DNA from: Juglans regia
Taxonomy: Eukaryota; Streptophyta; Magnoliopsida; Fagales; Juglandaceae
DNA length: 64,000 nt
NCBI RefSeq assembly: GCF_001411555.2
Contig: NC_049904.1
Coordinates: 33,561,473 to 33,625,472 of the forward strand
Direction: 5' to 3'
A model generated the notes under the pieces. That model ran no database searches. It had not been told where the DNA came from and saw only the letters and a list, made by a program, of their open reading frames with translations. Each line of letters opens with the position of its first letter. Position 1 is the stretch's first letter. Positions 1-11,153 of this stretch are shown here, piece by piece. The translations under genes were made by a program, and so were the position numbers.

Positions 1-58
1 AGAATCCTTAAATGCCCTTATCCTCTGCTCACACCGTCAGCCATGTAGCGCCCAGACA

Positions 59-1111
59 ATGCACCAACAAACTATCCATTTCCTCTTCACCACCTCCAAT
101 TCCTCCTTCACTTCCTCTTCTTTCCATCCGAAATCCCGTTTCCATTCTCCCCACTATGACTTTGCTTCACTTTCTAGCCCAAAAAACGCCCACTTCCCAA
201 TTTTTTCTCTCAATGCAACTCTCTCTCTTCCGCTTAAACTCCCTCGTACTTCGGAAGTTCCGACCATATCGCCCCCCATTCGTCCAGTTCCCCATCAACC
301 CAACCTTCGCCGTTCCCAGTTCAGAGAGAAAATGCTCTACCTCGAGTCCATTGGCCTCGATTTTCTCTCCCTCATCAACCACAACCCTCCGATCGTCTCC
401 GCCTCCCTCTCCGACATCAAATCCACCGTTGATTACATGACCTCCTTGGGCTTCACAGCCATCGAGTTCCGCAGAATCGCCGGCATGTGCCCCGAAATCA
501 TTACCTCCCGAGTCTCCGACATCGTCCCAGTCTTCACCTTCCTCCTACGCGAGGTCTGCGTCAACGGTTCCGACCTCAAGCGCGTCATCCACCGACGGCC
601 CAGGTTGCTAGCCTGCAGCGTCAAGCAACGTCTCCGCCCCACCCTATACTTTCTCCAAAGTATCGGCATCTCCGAGGTAAACAAGCACACGTATTTGCTT
701 TCCACTAGTGTCGAAGAAAAGCTTATACCCAGAATCGAGTACTTCGAAAATATCGGGTTTTCGCATCGAGACGCGGTATCGATGTTTCGGAGATTCCCAC
801 AGCTGTTTAATTACAGTGTTGAAGGCAATTTCGAGCCGAAATTCAATTACTTTGTGGTGGAAATGGGGAGGGATTTGAAGGAGCTGAAAGAGTTTCCGCA
901 TTACTTTTCGTTTAGCTTAGAGAATAGGATCAAGCCTAGGCACCAGTGTTGTGTAGATAAAGGTGTGTGCTTTCCTCTCCCTGTATTGTTAAAGATGAGT
1001 GAGGCGCAATTCCGTGATCGAGTGGAGGTATGTCATTATTCTTCCATACCGTTGAGAACTTCTCCTTTGTGGTGTACAAATTGTGATATTCATTTTAAAG
1101 GTATAGAATAA
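59..1111 (+). CDS. mTERF-family protein, probably plastid MTEF1-like
   Basis: Intact 350-codon reading frame. The first ~90 residues are rich in Ser, Thr, Pro and Phe with few acidic residues, as in a plastid or mitochondrial transit peptide. The rest shows the repeating mTERF pattern of leucine/isoleucine-rich helical units with proline-ended helices: 'YLESIGLD', 'YMTSLGFT', 'RRPRLLACSV', 'YFENIGFS', 'RRFPQLFNYSV' and 'EFPHYFSFSLE'. mTERF proteins are helical-array nucleic-acid binders that act in organelle transcription, splicing or transcript processing. Length and the late 'FPHYFSFSLENRIKPRH' block best recall the plastid MTEF1/SOLDAT10 subgroup, which I cannot confirm without a search. 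The frame is open upstream to the window edge with no stop, so the true start could be earlier. A GT donor-like site at 1027 could move the C-terminus to a later exon, but the read-through tail also looks protein-like. Confidence 0.85.
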   Translation: MHQQTIHFLFTTSNSSFTSSSFHPKSRFHSPHYDFASLSSPKNAHFPIFSLNATLSLPLKLPRTSEVPTISPPIRPVPHQPNLRRSQFREKMLYLESIGLDFLSLINHNPPIVSASLSDIKSTVDYMTSLGFTAIEFRRIAGMCPEIITSRVSDIVPVFTFLLREVCVNGSDLKRVIHRRPRLLACSVKQRLRPTLYFLQSIGISEVNKHTYLLSTSVEEKLIPRIEYFENIGFSHRDAVSMFRRFPQLFNYSVEGNFEPKFNYFVVEMGRDLKELKEFPHYFSFSLENRIKPRHQCCVDKGVCFPLPVLLKMSEAQFRDRVEVCHYSSIPLRTSPLWCTNCDIHFKGIE

Positions 1112-3477
1112 AATTGGATTTAATCTGTCTTTGACATGTTTCCATTGGCGGATGTTGTTTGCGAAATGTGTATTCTGTCATACAATTTATATGCTCTTAC
1201 TCACACACTACCGCGGGAATAGCCCTTGCATCCGATAGTACTTGTGTCAAATCATGGCCTTTGATACGAGTCGTGGGGTTATAAACACATTGATATAACA
1301 CCACTTGATTGATGTTGATATTTTATCCCTAAAAATTCTAGACATAAGCCTCATACCTGCACCCCCCTTAAAAACATGTTATTTTATTTTTTTACCCACG
1401 TAATAAAAATGATTCCAGATATGTTTGTATGTAAAATAGGATAAAAAGATAAAATAACATGTTTTTAAATAAGGGTACAGAGTGTGAGGCTTATGGATAG
1501 CAAGACTCTTTTAGCCCACGTGAACCTTCAAAGGTTTAAGGCCCTTGAATTAATCAGGACTGAAATTTTTGGAAACACGGTTGTTGTTACTTCGCAAGAC
1601 TCGTATGAGTTAGCATGGAAACTTGGGGGTGTGTGTGTGTTTCTCAAGTTTTTGAAAAATTAACTGTGAATTTGGCCGAGGTGTTTCTCTTATTCCAAAA
1701 AAAAAAAAAAAAGACTCTAAAGTCCAAATTTAATCGAATTATCCGATGGACCTTATGGATTGCCTGTGGTTTTGGAGGTTAAGGTAACTGTATGTTGCAT
1801 CAATCTGACGGAGTTAATTTGTGGGTGTTGGAGACGTACATAGCTTTTATGTTGTTGAAAACATCATATTACATTATAATATTTCTGACTTTTTGAATTT
1901 TTGACTTTTTACCTAGTTAAAAACTTTTATAATATGATGCCGATAATTATGTTTTAACAAGGTAGAAAATATTGCTATCCGTGCGACATAAACTATCTTC
2001 AGCATTTGTTATCCATGTATAAGAATTTTTGTCTATACTATAGGTTATTTGAATGAGACACTGATCTGAGTTGTTTCTTCGCATATATGTTGATTCTGAA
2101 GAACCATAAAAAAAACTATATGTTGATTTTGAAGTCATAAAATCTGTTATTCGGGCATATTTTATTCTCATTTCTCGTGCACATATGAATAGCGCTGGCG
2201 CTACTATCTGTAATGAAACTAGGATTCATAGCCTAACTCTTTAATGAATAAGTTTGAGGTTAGGCAGATTAAATTGATGATGAAAGTTTTTTGGTTTGAG
2301 GTCATCCAATAGAATTGGAACAATTCAGGAATTTAGCTTATTTGTATTGATGGAGTACCTCCGTATGGTGACATTAAAGTCTGAAAGTTAGAGATTATAC
2401 AGAAAATATGGATATGGAATTAGAATTTGCTTCTCTCAAGTTTTCTATATCTGGCTTTGGTCATTTTTCAAGTTTACCAAGACGGGAATAAACACCCTTT
2501 TGAGTTACAGGTTTGGTGCATAATAGGTTTATTTACTCTCTCCATCATTTCACTTAATGTTATTATTTGTAGGTTCTTTTCTCATCAATAGGTTAATTTG
2601 GAGGAATTTCTGATTCAACCCTTGAAGAACAGTAGTTGGTACCATTTTAGTGGAGCGCTTATCAGTGTTGTTCTCTCTGCTTCCTGTTATTCATTAGTTA
2701 TACTAGGAGGCTGATGCCGAGGGCCTTCATTTTCCATGCAAAAATGTTGTTCTGCCTGTCTTCACGATTTAGTACATCTCCTCTCCACCAGGTGGAGGGC
2801 GGTTTTATGTTGTGAGCTGAATGAAGTTTTTGTGAATTTACATGATAATATTTTCTGCTGTGCATTTAATGTTTGTGAGAAACAGATGGAGTTTCCTATA
2901 AGCATAAGATTCAATCGCAAACCGGTGTATGAGAAAGGTGGTTCACCAAAATTAGTGAGCATTCCCTATAGTAAGTGATAATTGCTTGAATCCTTAATCA
3001 AGCACCTTATCCAAGTGATAAAGCTCAAAAACAGTAAAACTACTGTATTATATGCTTTCAAGATCATTTTTTTTAAAGCTCTAAAACCACTTATTTTCAC
3101 TCCCTATTTGTGCTTTTTAATCTGTGACAGGGTTGATTCTAGAACTTGTTTCCCTCTTGAGAAGCTTGTAATGATCAGGAAAAGCCTATTTTTCAGCGTT
3201 TTATTGAGTAACGACAAGAAGTGAACTGTCCTTTTATAGTATAGTAGGAACGACGGTCGTTTTCTCCTTCTCCTATATATACACGTACACCACCTATTCA
3301 AGATAAACATATCAAGTGATTTTGTGATATAAAAGTGATCCAATATTTCTAATGCGATGACATTGTTTTTTCCTCCCTCTTTCTTTCTTTCCTTTTTTTT
3401 TTTTTTTTTTTCAAAATATTTTTCGAAGGGAGGCACTAAATTCCGTATAAGGGGTGTTACATTCACAAATAGATTAT

Positions 3478-3630
3478 ATGAAAGTAATTCTATAAACTAA
3501 CGTGGCTCATTTGAGCCGTCAGATTTGTATTAAAATAAAAGTAATTTTATAGTCTGGTAGATTACATCAAGATACATTAATTTGTAAGATTACTTTTATA
3601 TAATCACTTTATAGTTAGAGTATTCCGCAT
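3478..3630. mobile_element. Miniature transposon, family 3 (diverged)
   Basis: 'AAAGTAATTTTATAGTCTGG' and 'TACATTAATTTGTAAGATTA' match the second half of the 53785-53945 copy. The first half is diverged. Confidence 0.45.
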
Positions 3631-3929
3631 TCCATATTGTATTTACAACAACGCGTTTATGGGCATAAATAATGCCCCAATAATCCACCACGGGTCTAAA
3701 CCGCACTCATGTTTGTTAATTATATGGCCTTCTTTTATAAGAGAAAAATATATTGCTTGTAGATATTAAAGCATTGAAAAGGCATGGCATATAAACCAGC
3801 ATTAAGGTAATTATAAAGTAATGTTAAAGTCAATCCGCATAATTAGAAACACATGGTTTTGGAGATTTGGAAGGTGGTTTGTTCCTTACAACTGAGCCGA
3901 CACTATGCCTTTTTTCTTTATTAGCAAAG

Positions 3930-4080
3930 AGAGATGATATTTTCAATCTTATATACTCATTTTGAAAAAAAATAAATAAATACGAGATTTATATAAAAAA
4001 ATTAATTTTTAATAATAGATCTTATTATTTTTTAAAATGATTGCACGATATTTACGTATTTCACGACTGTATGTATCATT
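3930..4080 (-). mobile_element. Miniature transposon, family 2
   Basis: 'AATACGAGATTTATATAAAA', 'TTTTAATAATAGATCTTATT', 'TTTAAAATGATTGCACGATA', right end 'CACGACTGTATGTATCATT'. Aligns with 22613-22772, and in part with 9268-9438. Confidence 0.55.
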
Positions 4081-4363
4081 AATTATTAACAAAATTGACA
4101 TTACTTTTCTTGCCAATAAATCCTATTTGGAAAAGAAAATTGATTCATTATACTTTGTATCATTAAAGACTAATATATCCAGATATAGAGTTTTAAGACA
4201 AAAATAAAATTGGAATATAATCTTTTGAATTTCCCATTTTTCTTACAACCTAGAGACTAGAGAGGGCTTCAAAAAAATAGTACCCAAATTTGACGGGGTC
4301 AAATACACAATACCGTTAAACTTAAAGGGCCGAAGTACAAATATTTACTTTTTTCCGCTGCGG

Positions 4364-4371
4364 TTCCCGCC
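4364..4371 (+). promoter_or_regulatory. E2F-type binding site upstream of the E2F gene
   Basis: The octamer TTCCCGCC matches the core of the E2F/DP recognition site (TTTSSCGC on either strand) and lies 155 bases before the E2F start codon. A near-match, TTTTCCGC, sits at 4351-4358. E2F sites in E2F promoters are known from plants and animals, so autoregulation is plausible. Binding here is inferred only. Confidence 0.5.
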
Positions 4372-4525
4372 ACGTCTATGCGAAACTAAATTCCCTCCGT
4401 CCCTCGTCTTTTGCTCTTTCGCTCACATCCTCTCCGCTTCCCCACGAGTTCTTCTTCCAATTACCATATACCTATCGCCGATCCTCCACGCTAGTAGAAG
4501 TTGGTGTTCAATCACTCGGTCATCC

Positions 4526-7500
4526 ATGTCCGGTGGCGCTCGACCTCCCAACTGCCCGGAACCGCCACTTACCGGCTCGATCCAGTTCCCAACCCCGCCT
4601 CCGAAGCGGAACCTTGCGGCACTCGCATCGACGAAGCCTCCTTTCTTACTTCCCGATGACTACTACTGCTTCTTCTCGTCCGTCGATTCTCATAGAGCCG
4701 CCGATCATGAAGCCGAAGCTATAGTCGTTAGATCGCCCGTAAGTTCATGATCATTATTTCTCTTTTTATCTCATTTTGGGTTCAGGCACACGCTTCGCTT
4801 GGCCTGTAACGTAACTAGTCGGTGATTTGTAGATAATCTTAACGAGATTGATGATGACATTCTTTGTATTATGTTTTCTTTGATGGAATACTGATAATTG
4901 GAATGATAACTTTTTTAGTGCTAAACTTTTATTGCTCGTAATTGCTTTGCTTTTTGTGACATAAAGAATTGCTGAATTTGTTATTTTAGTTGATTCTATG
5001 CTTTCAGGATTTAATAGAAATTCACATGATCGGAAGGACTTGGAGTTTCTTCATTGTAGTTGCATTGTTGAGCCTCCTTGTTGGAATTCAACTGCAATAT
5101 GTATCTCTATTATTTATGTCCTCGTAAAATCAAGCCACCAACCCTATAGATATTAAGTAGTATCATCCACTAAAAGATACATATAATTGGTGTTGTGGTT
5201 GACTAGTCCTTTAGGAATGATGTAATTTCGCAAACCTGCTGGTAACTTTTCAGCAATTAAAGCGGAATAGTGGAACAGATGAGAACGAGGTTCAGTCTGC
5301 CGAATGGGCTACCGGTCCTGGATATACTTGTGTAGTTAACAGTATTCTCAACACACCTGTTTCCATAAAAGAAGGGAGGATATACAACAGGCCGAAGTCG
5401 TCAAAGGGCAACAGGTCTGGGCTTCAAGCGCCTGTGTCAAATGCTGGTGAGTACTGTTAACTACAAACTAAGTCGGTTGTATTATTGTATAGGTTAAATT
5501 TGCTTCTCCCTTCCTAAATGGATTTGTACATAGAGTCTGTACTCTCCCCAGCATTGTCAGGAAAAAAAATCTTTAACAAGAGAGTTTGTACGTTAATGCA
5601 GGTTCTTCTTCTCTTACTCCAGGCAACTGTCGTTACAACAGTTCCCTAGGTAATGCTGAAGTGTTGGCATCTAAATGAGTTTTCATATGCAATAAAGATT
5701 GTGTTTTATAAAAAGCTGCCATATGCACTAAGAGTGACGAAGCGCGAGAACTTTACAGGATTGTTGACAAAAAGGTTCATCAATTTGCTCAAGCAAGCAG
5801 AAGATGGTATTCTTGACTTAAACAAAGCAGCAGGAGCTTTGGAGGTTATTATTTAGCCATCTAATTATATGTATTTATTTATACTAAAGACCAATATGAG
5901 AATTTCTAATGATACAGGTGCAGAAGAGGCGGATATATGACATCACAAATGTATTGGAAGGCATTGGTATCATTGAAAAGAAGCTCAAGAACAGAATACA
6001 TTGGAAGTAATAATGCTTGATACTTGTGTTATTGAAATATCATATGTTGCTTTGTTTTTTATTAGCTTTGATTTGATTTTCTACTTATCAAGTTAGCATT
6101 TGAAAAATTGGTTGAATGACTGATTAGGGGACTTGATGCATCAAGGCCAGGGGTGGTGGAAGATGACGCCTCCGAATTACAGGTAATTGTTTTTCCTATC
6201 ACAGGTCAGAATATTTCCCAGTTCATTTGTTATGAATTGTATATGTCCATATGGTATTCGGTAATTGGATCCACAAACTCTGATGTCCTGTCAGTGACAG
6301 CCAGTAAATATGGAATGATAAGCATGGCATGGAACAAAGAAGGACAAAGAGGAAGCAAAATAAAAATGCAATTTATAGTTACCTTTTATAAAAAGAAAGA
6401 ACGCATTTTATTAGTTTTTCACTGAATATGAAAGTTCTTGTTGTTTTTTTCCTGCAGGCAGAACTTGAAAACCTTTTCAAGCAAGAGCAAAGCTTAGATG
6501 ATCAGATAAGGTTATATGGTTGATTTACTCATCAAACATTAAATGTTGGTATCTCAAAATTGTTAATTTAAGCTGATGCTTTCAAGCTGTTGCAGGGTAA
6601 TGCGGGAAAGATTGAGGGATTTAAGTGAAGATGAAAACAACCAAAAGTAAAATTTTTTCCTGCATTTTTTTCAGAGGAAAAAACCTCACATGCTTTGTAA
6701 GCTCTGCACCCTGGTGACTGTTATATTCATAATATTAGGTGGCTTTTTGTAACCAAAGAAGATATTAAGGGCATACCCTGCTTGCAGGTCAGTTCATTGT
6801 ATGTTATACTGTTAGGCTTCACCTTCTACCTATGATCAATAGTGTTTTAGTTTGTTAGGCTTTCTTTGGCAGAACGAAACCCTGTTAGCAATTAAAGCGC
6901 CACATGGAACGACACTGGAAGCCCCAGATCCAGATGAAGTAAGTCCAGATCCTACAAATTGAAGGAAGATACATGTTAAGTTTAACATTGATTTACTTAT
7001 TAAAAAAAAGTTTTAACATTGATTTGATGCATGATGCTGCTTGTAAACACGTCAGGCTGTTGACTATACACAGAGGAGATATAGGATTATTCTTAGAAGC
7101 ACAGTCGCTCCTATTGATGTCTACCTTGTCAGGTATTATTGTCTTCTTTTTGAGGCTGAAATAACTTGTAAGGTTATGTCTTATATTCCCTTTGTATAAC
7201 ACTTAGATCCTTGCGTCTTGTGGTATCACTTTTTTTTTTTGTCAATTCCTATCTTACAAGTTACTCCCCTCCCCCTTGAACTCTATTTGATTGTTTGTTA
7301 GCCAATTTGAGGAGAAGTTTGAGGAGATGAATGGTGCTGAGCCACCTGTGAGCTTCCCAGTGGCTTCCTGTTCAGTAGTCAACGCTGAGAGCACACTTAC
7401 TCTTCAGGCACAACCCAACCATCATATGTGCTATGATATAAATGCTTCACAGGATTTTGTTGGGGGCATGATGAAGATTGTTCCCTCAGATGTCGATGTA

Positions 7501-7929
7501 TGTGTCGTTAGTCTCATTGATTTATTTCTATAACTAATTATTGGCATAATATCATGGGTTTATGGACACTGAGAGCCAACTCTGGTGAAGTATATGTATC
7601 ATTTGACTCAATGTGTCTATTTGTTTTTGCAGAATGACGCAGATTACTGGCTTCTGTCAGATGCTGAAGTCAGCATAACAGATATGTGGAAAACAGATGG
7701 TATTCCACTTAGAAGCACTTTTTCTCAGTTTTTTCCCCACGTGGTTTTATACCTTACTCTCTGGATGCTCAACTCCTTGACTCCAACTATGGCAGCTGTT
7801 GAATCGACTGGGATGGATGTGCTTCATACTGACTTTGGAATAGCTGATGTCTGTACTCCAATTCCAGAAACTCCACTATCTGGGATCACTGAAGTGCCAT
7901 CTATGGCTGTTAATTCTACTCAGAGATGA
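4526..7929 (+). CDS. E2F transcription factor (plant E2FA/E2FB type)
   Basis: Spliced model: 4526-4738, 5254-5446, 5602-5649, 5759-5844, 5918-6006, 6128-6182, 6458-6510, 6596-6646, 6739-6787, 6873-6938, 7056-7132, 7302-7497, 7633-7699, 7796-7929. All introns are GT-AG and the 1377 nt close in frame to 458 aa. E2F binds promoters of S-phase genes as a heterodimer with DP and is held by retinoblastoma-related protein. The order is complete: an N-terminal 'MSGGARPPN' and 'ASTKPPF' block; a winged-helix DNA-binding domain at ~152-211, with the RRIYD recognition motif at 184-188; a leucine-zipper dimerisation region at ~222-262; the marked box, including '[15 protein letters not shown]'; and the RB-binding peptide '[16 protein letters not shown]' at 396-411. 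The A/B (activator) type fits the N- and C-termini better than E2FC; which of A or B is not settled. In the marked box, '[11 protein letters not shown]' differs from the usual 'STMGPIDVYLV'. The 3' UTR probably runs to ~8450. Confidence 0.93.
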
Positions 7930-9267
7930 ATGAATATTGATTTGGGTAATGCATTGAATCAAGAAACTCATGTCTGTATCCCAGCCGCAACCTTTATGTC
8001 TTTTAGCTAATGGTTTAAAGATGCCAAAGGGTTGCCAGGTGAATGAATTGGGGAAGCTTTTGGAATGAAGCTAATGGTTGGTAGATGGGGTTGATTCTTA
8101 TACTGTACAGTTAAGTTTTCTTGGAATTAAGATGGAGGATGTTTAGCCTGGAAGGTATAGTGGTTACTTTAGTATGGGTACATTGGATAAGGTTATGGCA
8201 CACGGTAGAAAGAAGCAAATATGTACATTTCCAGTTGTTTGCAGCAGCTTGGTGTCTGTTGTTTAGAAAAATGGGGAAATTTGGGCTGTTGCAAAGGTAT
8301 ACATGCAGGAAGGTTTTGTGCACTGGATATTGTAAGGCAGCAGGCTGCTGTTTCTCCTGCCCCAGTTTGATCTACTTGTATGATCCTAATCTTTGGTATA
8401 GACTAAGGTTGTAATATTTGACATTCCACTATGGCGATAGAAACTCATAAATTTTATTTCCTATGTATTTCAGTCATATTTACTAATAGTCATATGCGTA
8501 CCGTAGTTTAGATTTGATTGCGAATGTGAACATTTAACTCAAAAGATTAGGGGTTGTAAGTGTTCTGAAAAATTCAGGCAAATCAAATAAATATATGAAA
8601 GGGCTGAATGATTCGATGTTGGTTGTATTGTATCCGTTATTTTGGCAGTTAGCCATAGTCGTTTACGCTTACTGGAGGGTGGGTGTATGTACGTATTGTA
8701 AGTGGAGCTCGGCTGCCTAGGAGGTCTTGTCTCAACTCTAAAGTGCGCCACAGAGTGGGACAGCACATGGTCCAGGACCACGTTAATTTGCCATTGGTTG
8801 ATGGGAATTTTTGCTGTGTTAATTTAGCAGTTGGACTCGCATGTCATTTTCAGATGGACAATTTTGAGACTTGCACCATTTTAGTAGCCGGGATACATCC
8901 ATTCAAGTGGTAGAGAAGTAGAAGGAAATTGTTTGGTTATCGGACATTACGGATAAAGATGATAGGATCCAAATACCTGTCATGTTGCCTTTAGACAACA
9001 ACTCTTTCCATCACAATTGTAATACAATACTAAAATAAATGTTGTCACCATCAATGAGGGGATAAAATAATTAAAAAAGTCATGAAGAAAATATGCATTA
9101 TTTACTCAAAAATTTATATTTCAAAATCAGTATGAAAGTCGCACATTTCACACTGACAAGATAAAAGTTCAATATTCCTTTTTTTTTTTTTTTCCTTCAC
9201 TAACATTGTTCAGGAGAGTACAATCTTGGCCAAACAGGGGAGGTTTTACAGTAAGCATAAGGTTATG

Positions 9268-9438
9268 AGTAATGCTACATACAGTCGTAGAATGTATAAA
9301 CGTCGTGTAGTTGTTTTAAAAAAGAGTGGGATCTACTATTAAAAAATTAATTTATTTTCATGTAGATCTCATATTTATTCATTTTTTTTAAAATGATTAT
9401 ACGATATTTATACACTCACGATTACAAGTAGCATTTCT
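9268..9438 (+). mobile_element. Miniature transposon, family 2
   Basis: Best-preserved copy. The left end is GAGTAATGCTACATACAGTC and the right end, reversed, is AGAGAAATGCTACTTGTAAT. Interior 'AAAAGAGTGGGATCTACTAT' and, inverted, 'GTAGATCTCATATTT'. Shared 'AATGCTAC' termini. Non-coding. Confidence 0.65.
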
Positions 9439-9729
9439 CTAATCAGAAATGATATTGAGGGGAAGAAGATAAACAGAAAAAGTAACAATAGTGACTTGGG
9501 CACCATTTTTGTAAAGTTGGCATGAAGTCAACAAGCAATGAATATATAGAAAATGCAGGCAACGTAATATTGCTTCTTTCGTTGTTGTAGTCAACTGAAA
9601 GACTTGGAAAGCTTATCCACGCAGGCCACAATTTTTTATTTTCTTTTGAGCAGTTGCGTGTTGCATTTTTCTTCGACATTATATGTTTTTTTCTTTGTAT
9701 ATATATATATTTTTAATAAAAATATAGGT

Positions 9730-9835
9730 ATTATATAAAAATAAATTTATAAATTAATATAATTTGATGTGATATATCAAATTATAAAATTATTTTTATT
9801 ATAAAATATATATATTAAATTTCATGAAACTAGAT
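9730..9835. mobile_element. Miniature transposon, family 3 (partial)
   Basis: 'AAAATAAATTTATAAATTAA', 'TTGATGTGATATATCAAATT', 'ATTTTTATTATAAAATATAT'. Confidence 0.45.
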
Positions 9836-9855
9836 TAATTTATAGATTAATTTTA

Positions 9856-10022
9856 AAATAATATTACATACAATCATAAAATATATAAATAATATGTAGT
9901 CATTCTGAAAAAAATATAATCTATAACTAAAAAATTAATTTATTTTTATATAAATTTTATATTTATTTATTTATTTTTAAATAATTATATAATACTTATA
10001 GATTGCGAATATCATTTCTATA
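9856..10022 (+). mobile_element. Miniature transposon, family 2
   Basis: Left 'AATAATATTACATACAATCA', interior 'AAAAAATTAATTTATTTTTA', right 'TAGATTGCGAATATCATTTC'. Sits ~420 bases after another copy. Confidence 0.55.
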
Positions 10023-10328
10023 TATTTTATGTAATATCTTTATCTACCGGTTTTTTTTTTTAAACAAAACTCAGAACAGTGTGCTAATAAATTGGAAAGA
10101 AAAAAAATTTGGGGGATAAAACTATAATATCGAAAGTGTTATGGGCATTATACGGAATTTAAGAAAATACGGAGACGCACGTTCAAACACGCAAATAGTT
10201 TTAAGGAAAGACACAGACAACGGACGTCCATGCTCAACAGTAGCGAAGAGGTATCAGCCGCAACCACCTTCAGCCTCTGCCTTTCTACTGAAAACTGAAC
10301 CTGAAAATCTCTCTCCCTCTCACCCTCT

Positions 10329-10862
10329 ATGGACGACTCCGCCGCGCTGAAACCAGTGCCGCTGCCTCTGCGATCGTCGGCTCTACGGCGCGGGAACTCG
10401 ATCGCCACGCCAGTGGAGCTTCCCGTAAAGCTCTCTCTCCCCAACAGCACCGCGAAGCCGCTTCACTGCTCCAACACCTTCCCGTACCAAAACGGCATCG
10501 CGCCGGTGCTGAACTTCGAGCTCTTGTCCTCCCTCAAGTCTTCTCAAGCCTACACCTCCTTGAAAGATCTGATTCCATCCTCCGGCGCCGCCGTCGGGCC
10601 TCCTACCGTGGCTTCTGCCGCCACCTCCAGCTACGAGGTCCCAATCCGCAACCGCCTCGTGAAGCAGGCCGCCTGGGCCTACCTCCAGCCCATGTCCTCC
10701 TCCCCGGGCTCCTCCGGCTCACACTTCCTAAGCCGCCTCTGTCTCAGACTCTCCTCCAGCCTCACCGACTGCCTCGACTTCATCAAGAGTCATCTCGTTC
10801 CCGCCGCAACCCGACTTCTCGATCAGATACTCCGCGCCTTTGGCCTCCGGAAGAGCAGATAG
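10329..10862 (+). CDS. Conserved-looking plant protein of unknown function
   Basis: Intact single-exon frame of 177 aa with GC-rich, codon-like composition standing out from AT-rich flanks, starting at the first ATG after a pyrimidine-rich leader. The N-terminal half is Ser/Pro/Ala/Leu-rich and probably disordered. The C-terminal half carries a basic 'RNRLVKQAAWAYLQP' segment (~107-121) followed by Ser-rich sequence and a hydrophobic/amphipathic helix region ending 'RLLDQILRAFGLRKSR'. I do not recognise a named domain. The pattern resembles plant-only small proteins of unknown function. No signal peptide is evident. Confidence 0.7.
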   Translation: MDDSAALKPVPLPLRSSALRRGNSIATPVELPVKLSLPNSTAKPLHCSNTFPYQNGIAPVLNFELLSSLKSSQAYTSLKDLIPSSGAAVGPPTVASAATSSYEVPIRNRLVKQAAWAYLQPMSSSPGSSGSHFLSRLCLRLSSSLTDCLDFIKSHLVPAATRLLDQILRAFGLRKSR

Positions 10863-11153
10863 CAGAGGCCACGTTAACGGCAATCGCGCGTCTTCACGGC
10901 GACCCACTGATACCAATGACTTGTATGTGTGTGAATGTTGATTTGACAGAATAGTTTCTTCTCTTTAATTTCCTGTGAATTTGGTATAATTTTTACACAA
11001 TTTTCAACGAGAACCCCACAAGAACGGGGATACGTATATATATCACAGGAGAAGAAGAATGAAATGAATATTCAACTTCTTCGAAAAGAATTAAGGTATA
11101 TATCATTCAGAAACCTGAGCTTCACCGACCAAATCAAGGTATTTATACAATTC

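Larger units (their letters stand above)
1112..4350. other. Spacer downstream of the mTERF gene
   Basis: No convincing coding region. The first part is probably 3' UTR of the mTERF gene. There is an A-tract at about 1696-1711, a T-tract near 3395-3410, and two miniature-transposon-like segments listed separately (3478-3630 and 3930-4080). Open frames at 2736-2978, 2982-3224 and 3104-3466 lack recognisable domains and have low-complexity composition. Confidence 0.5.
8451..10328. other. AT-rich spacer with miniature transposons
   Basis: No gene found. It holds two copies of one miniature-transposon family (9268-9438 and 9856-10022) and one of another (9730-9835). The last ~180 bases are probably the promoter and 5' UTR of the following gene. 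Confidence 0.5.

Noticed and set aside
12..440. 142-codon frame overlapping the mTERF start
   Set aside because: Shadow frame of the mTERF gene. Pro/Ser composition arises from the other frame.
1696..1711. A-tract as the tail of a processed pseudogene
   Set aside because: No coding similarity or retroelement body is visible upstream of it; simple homopolymer.
6153..6425. 90-codon frame inside the E2F gene
   Set aside because: Starts in exon 6 and reads through intron 6; the frame ends without any E2F similarity after 6182.
7585..7929. 114-codon read-through at the E2F 3' end
   Set aside because: It includes intron 13 (7700-7795). Splicing gives '[12 protein letters not shown]', which fits the E2F C-terminus, while the read-through insert does not.
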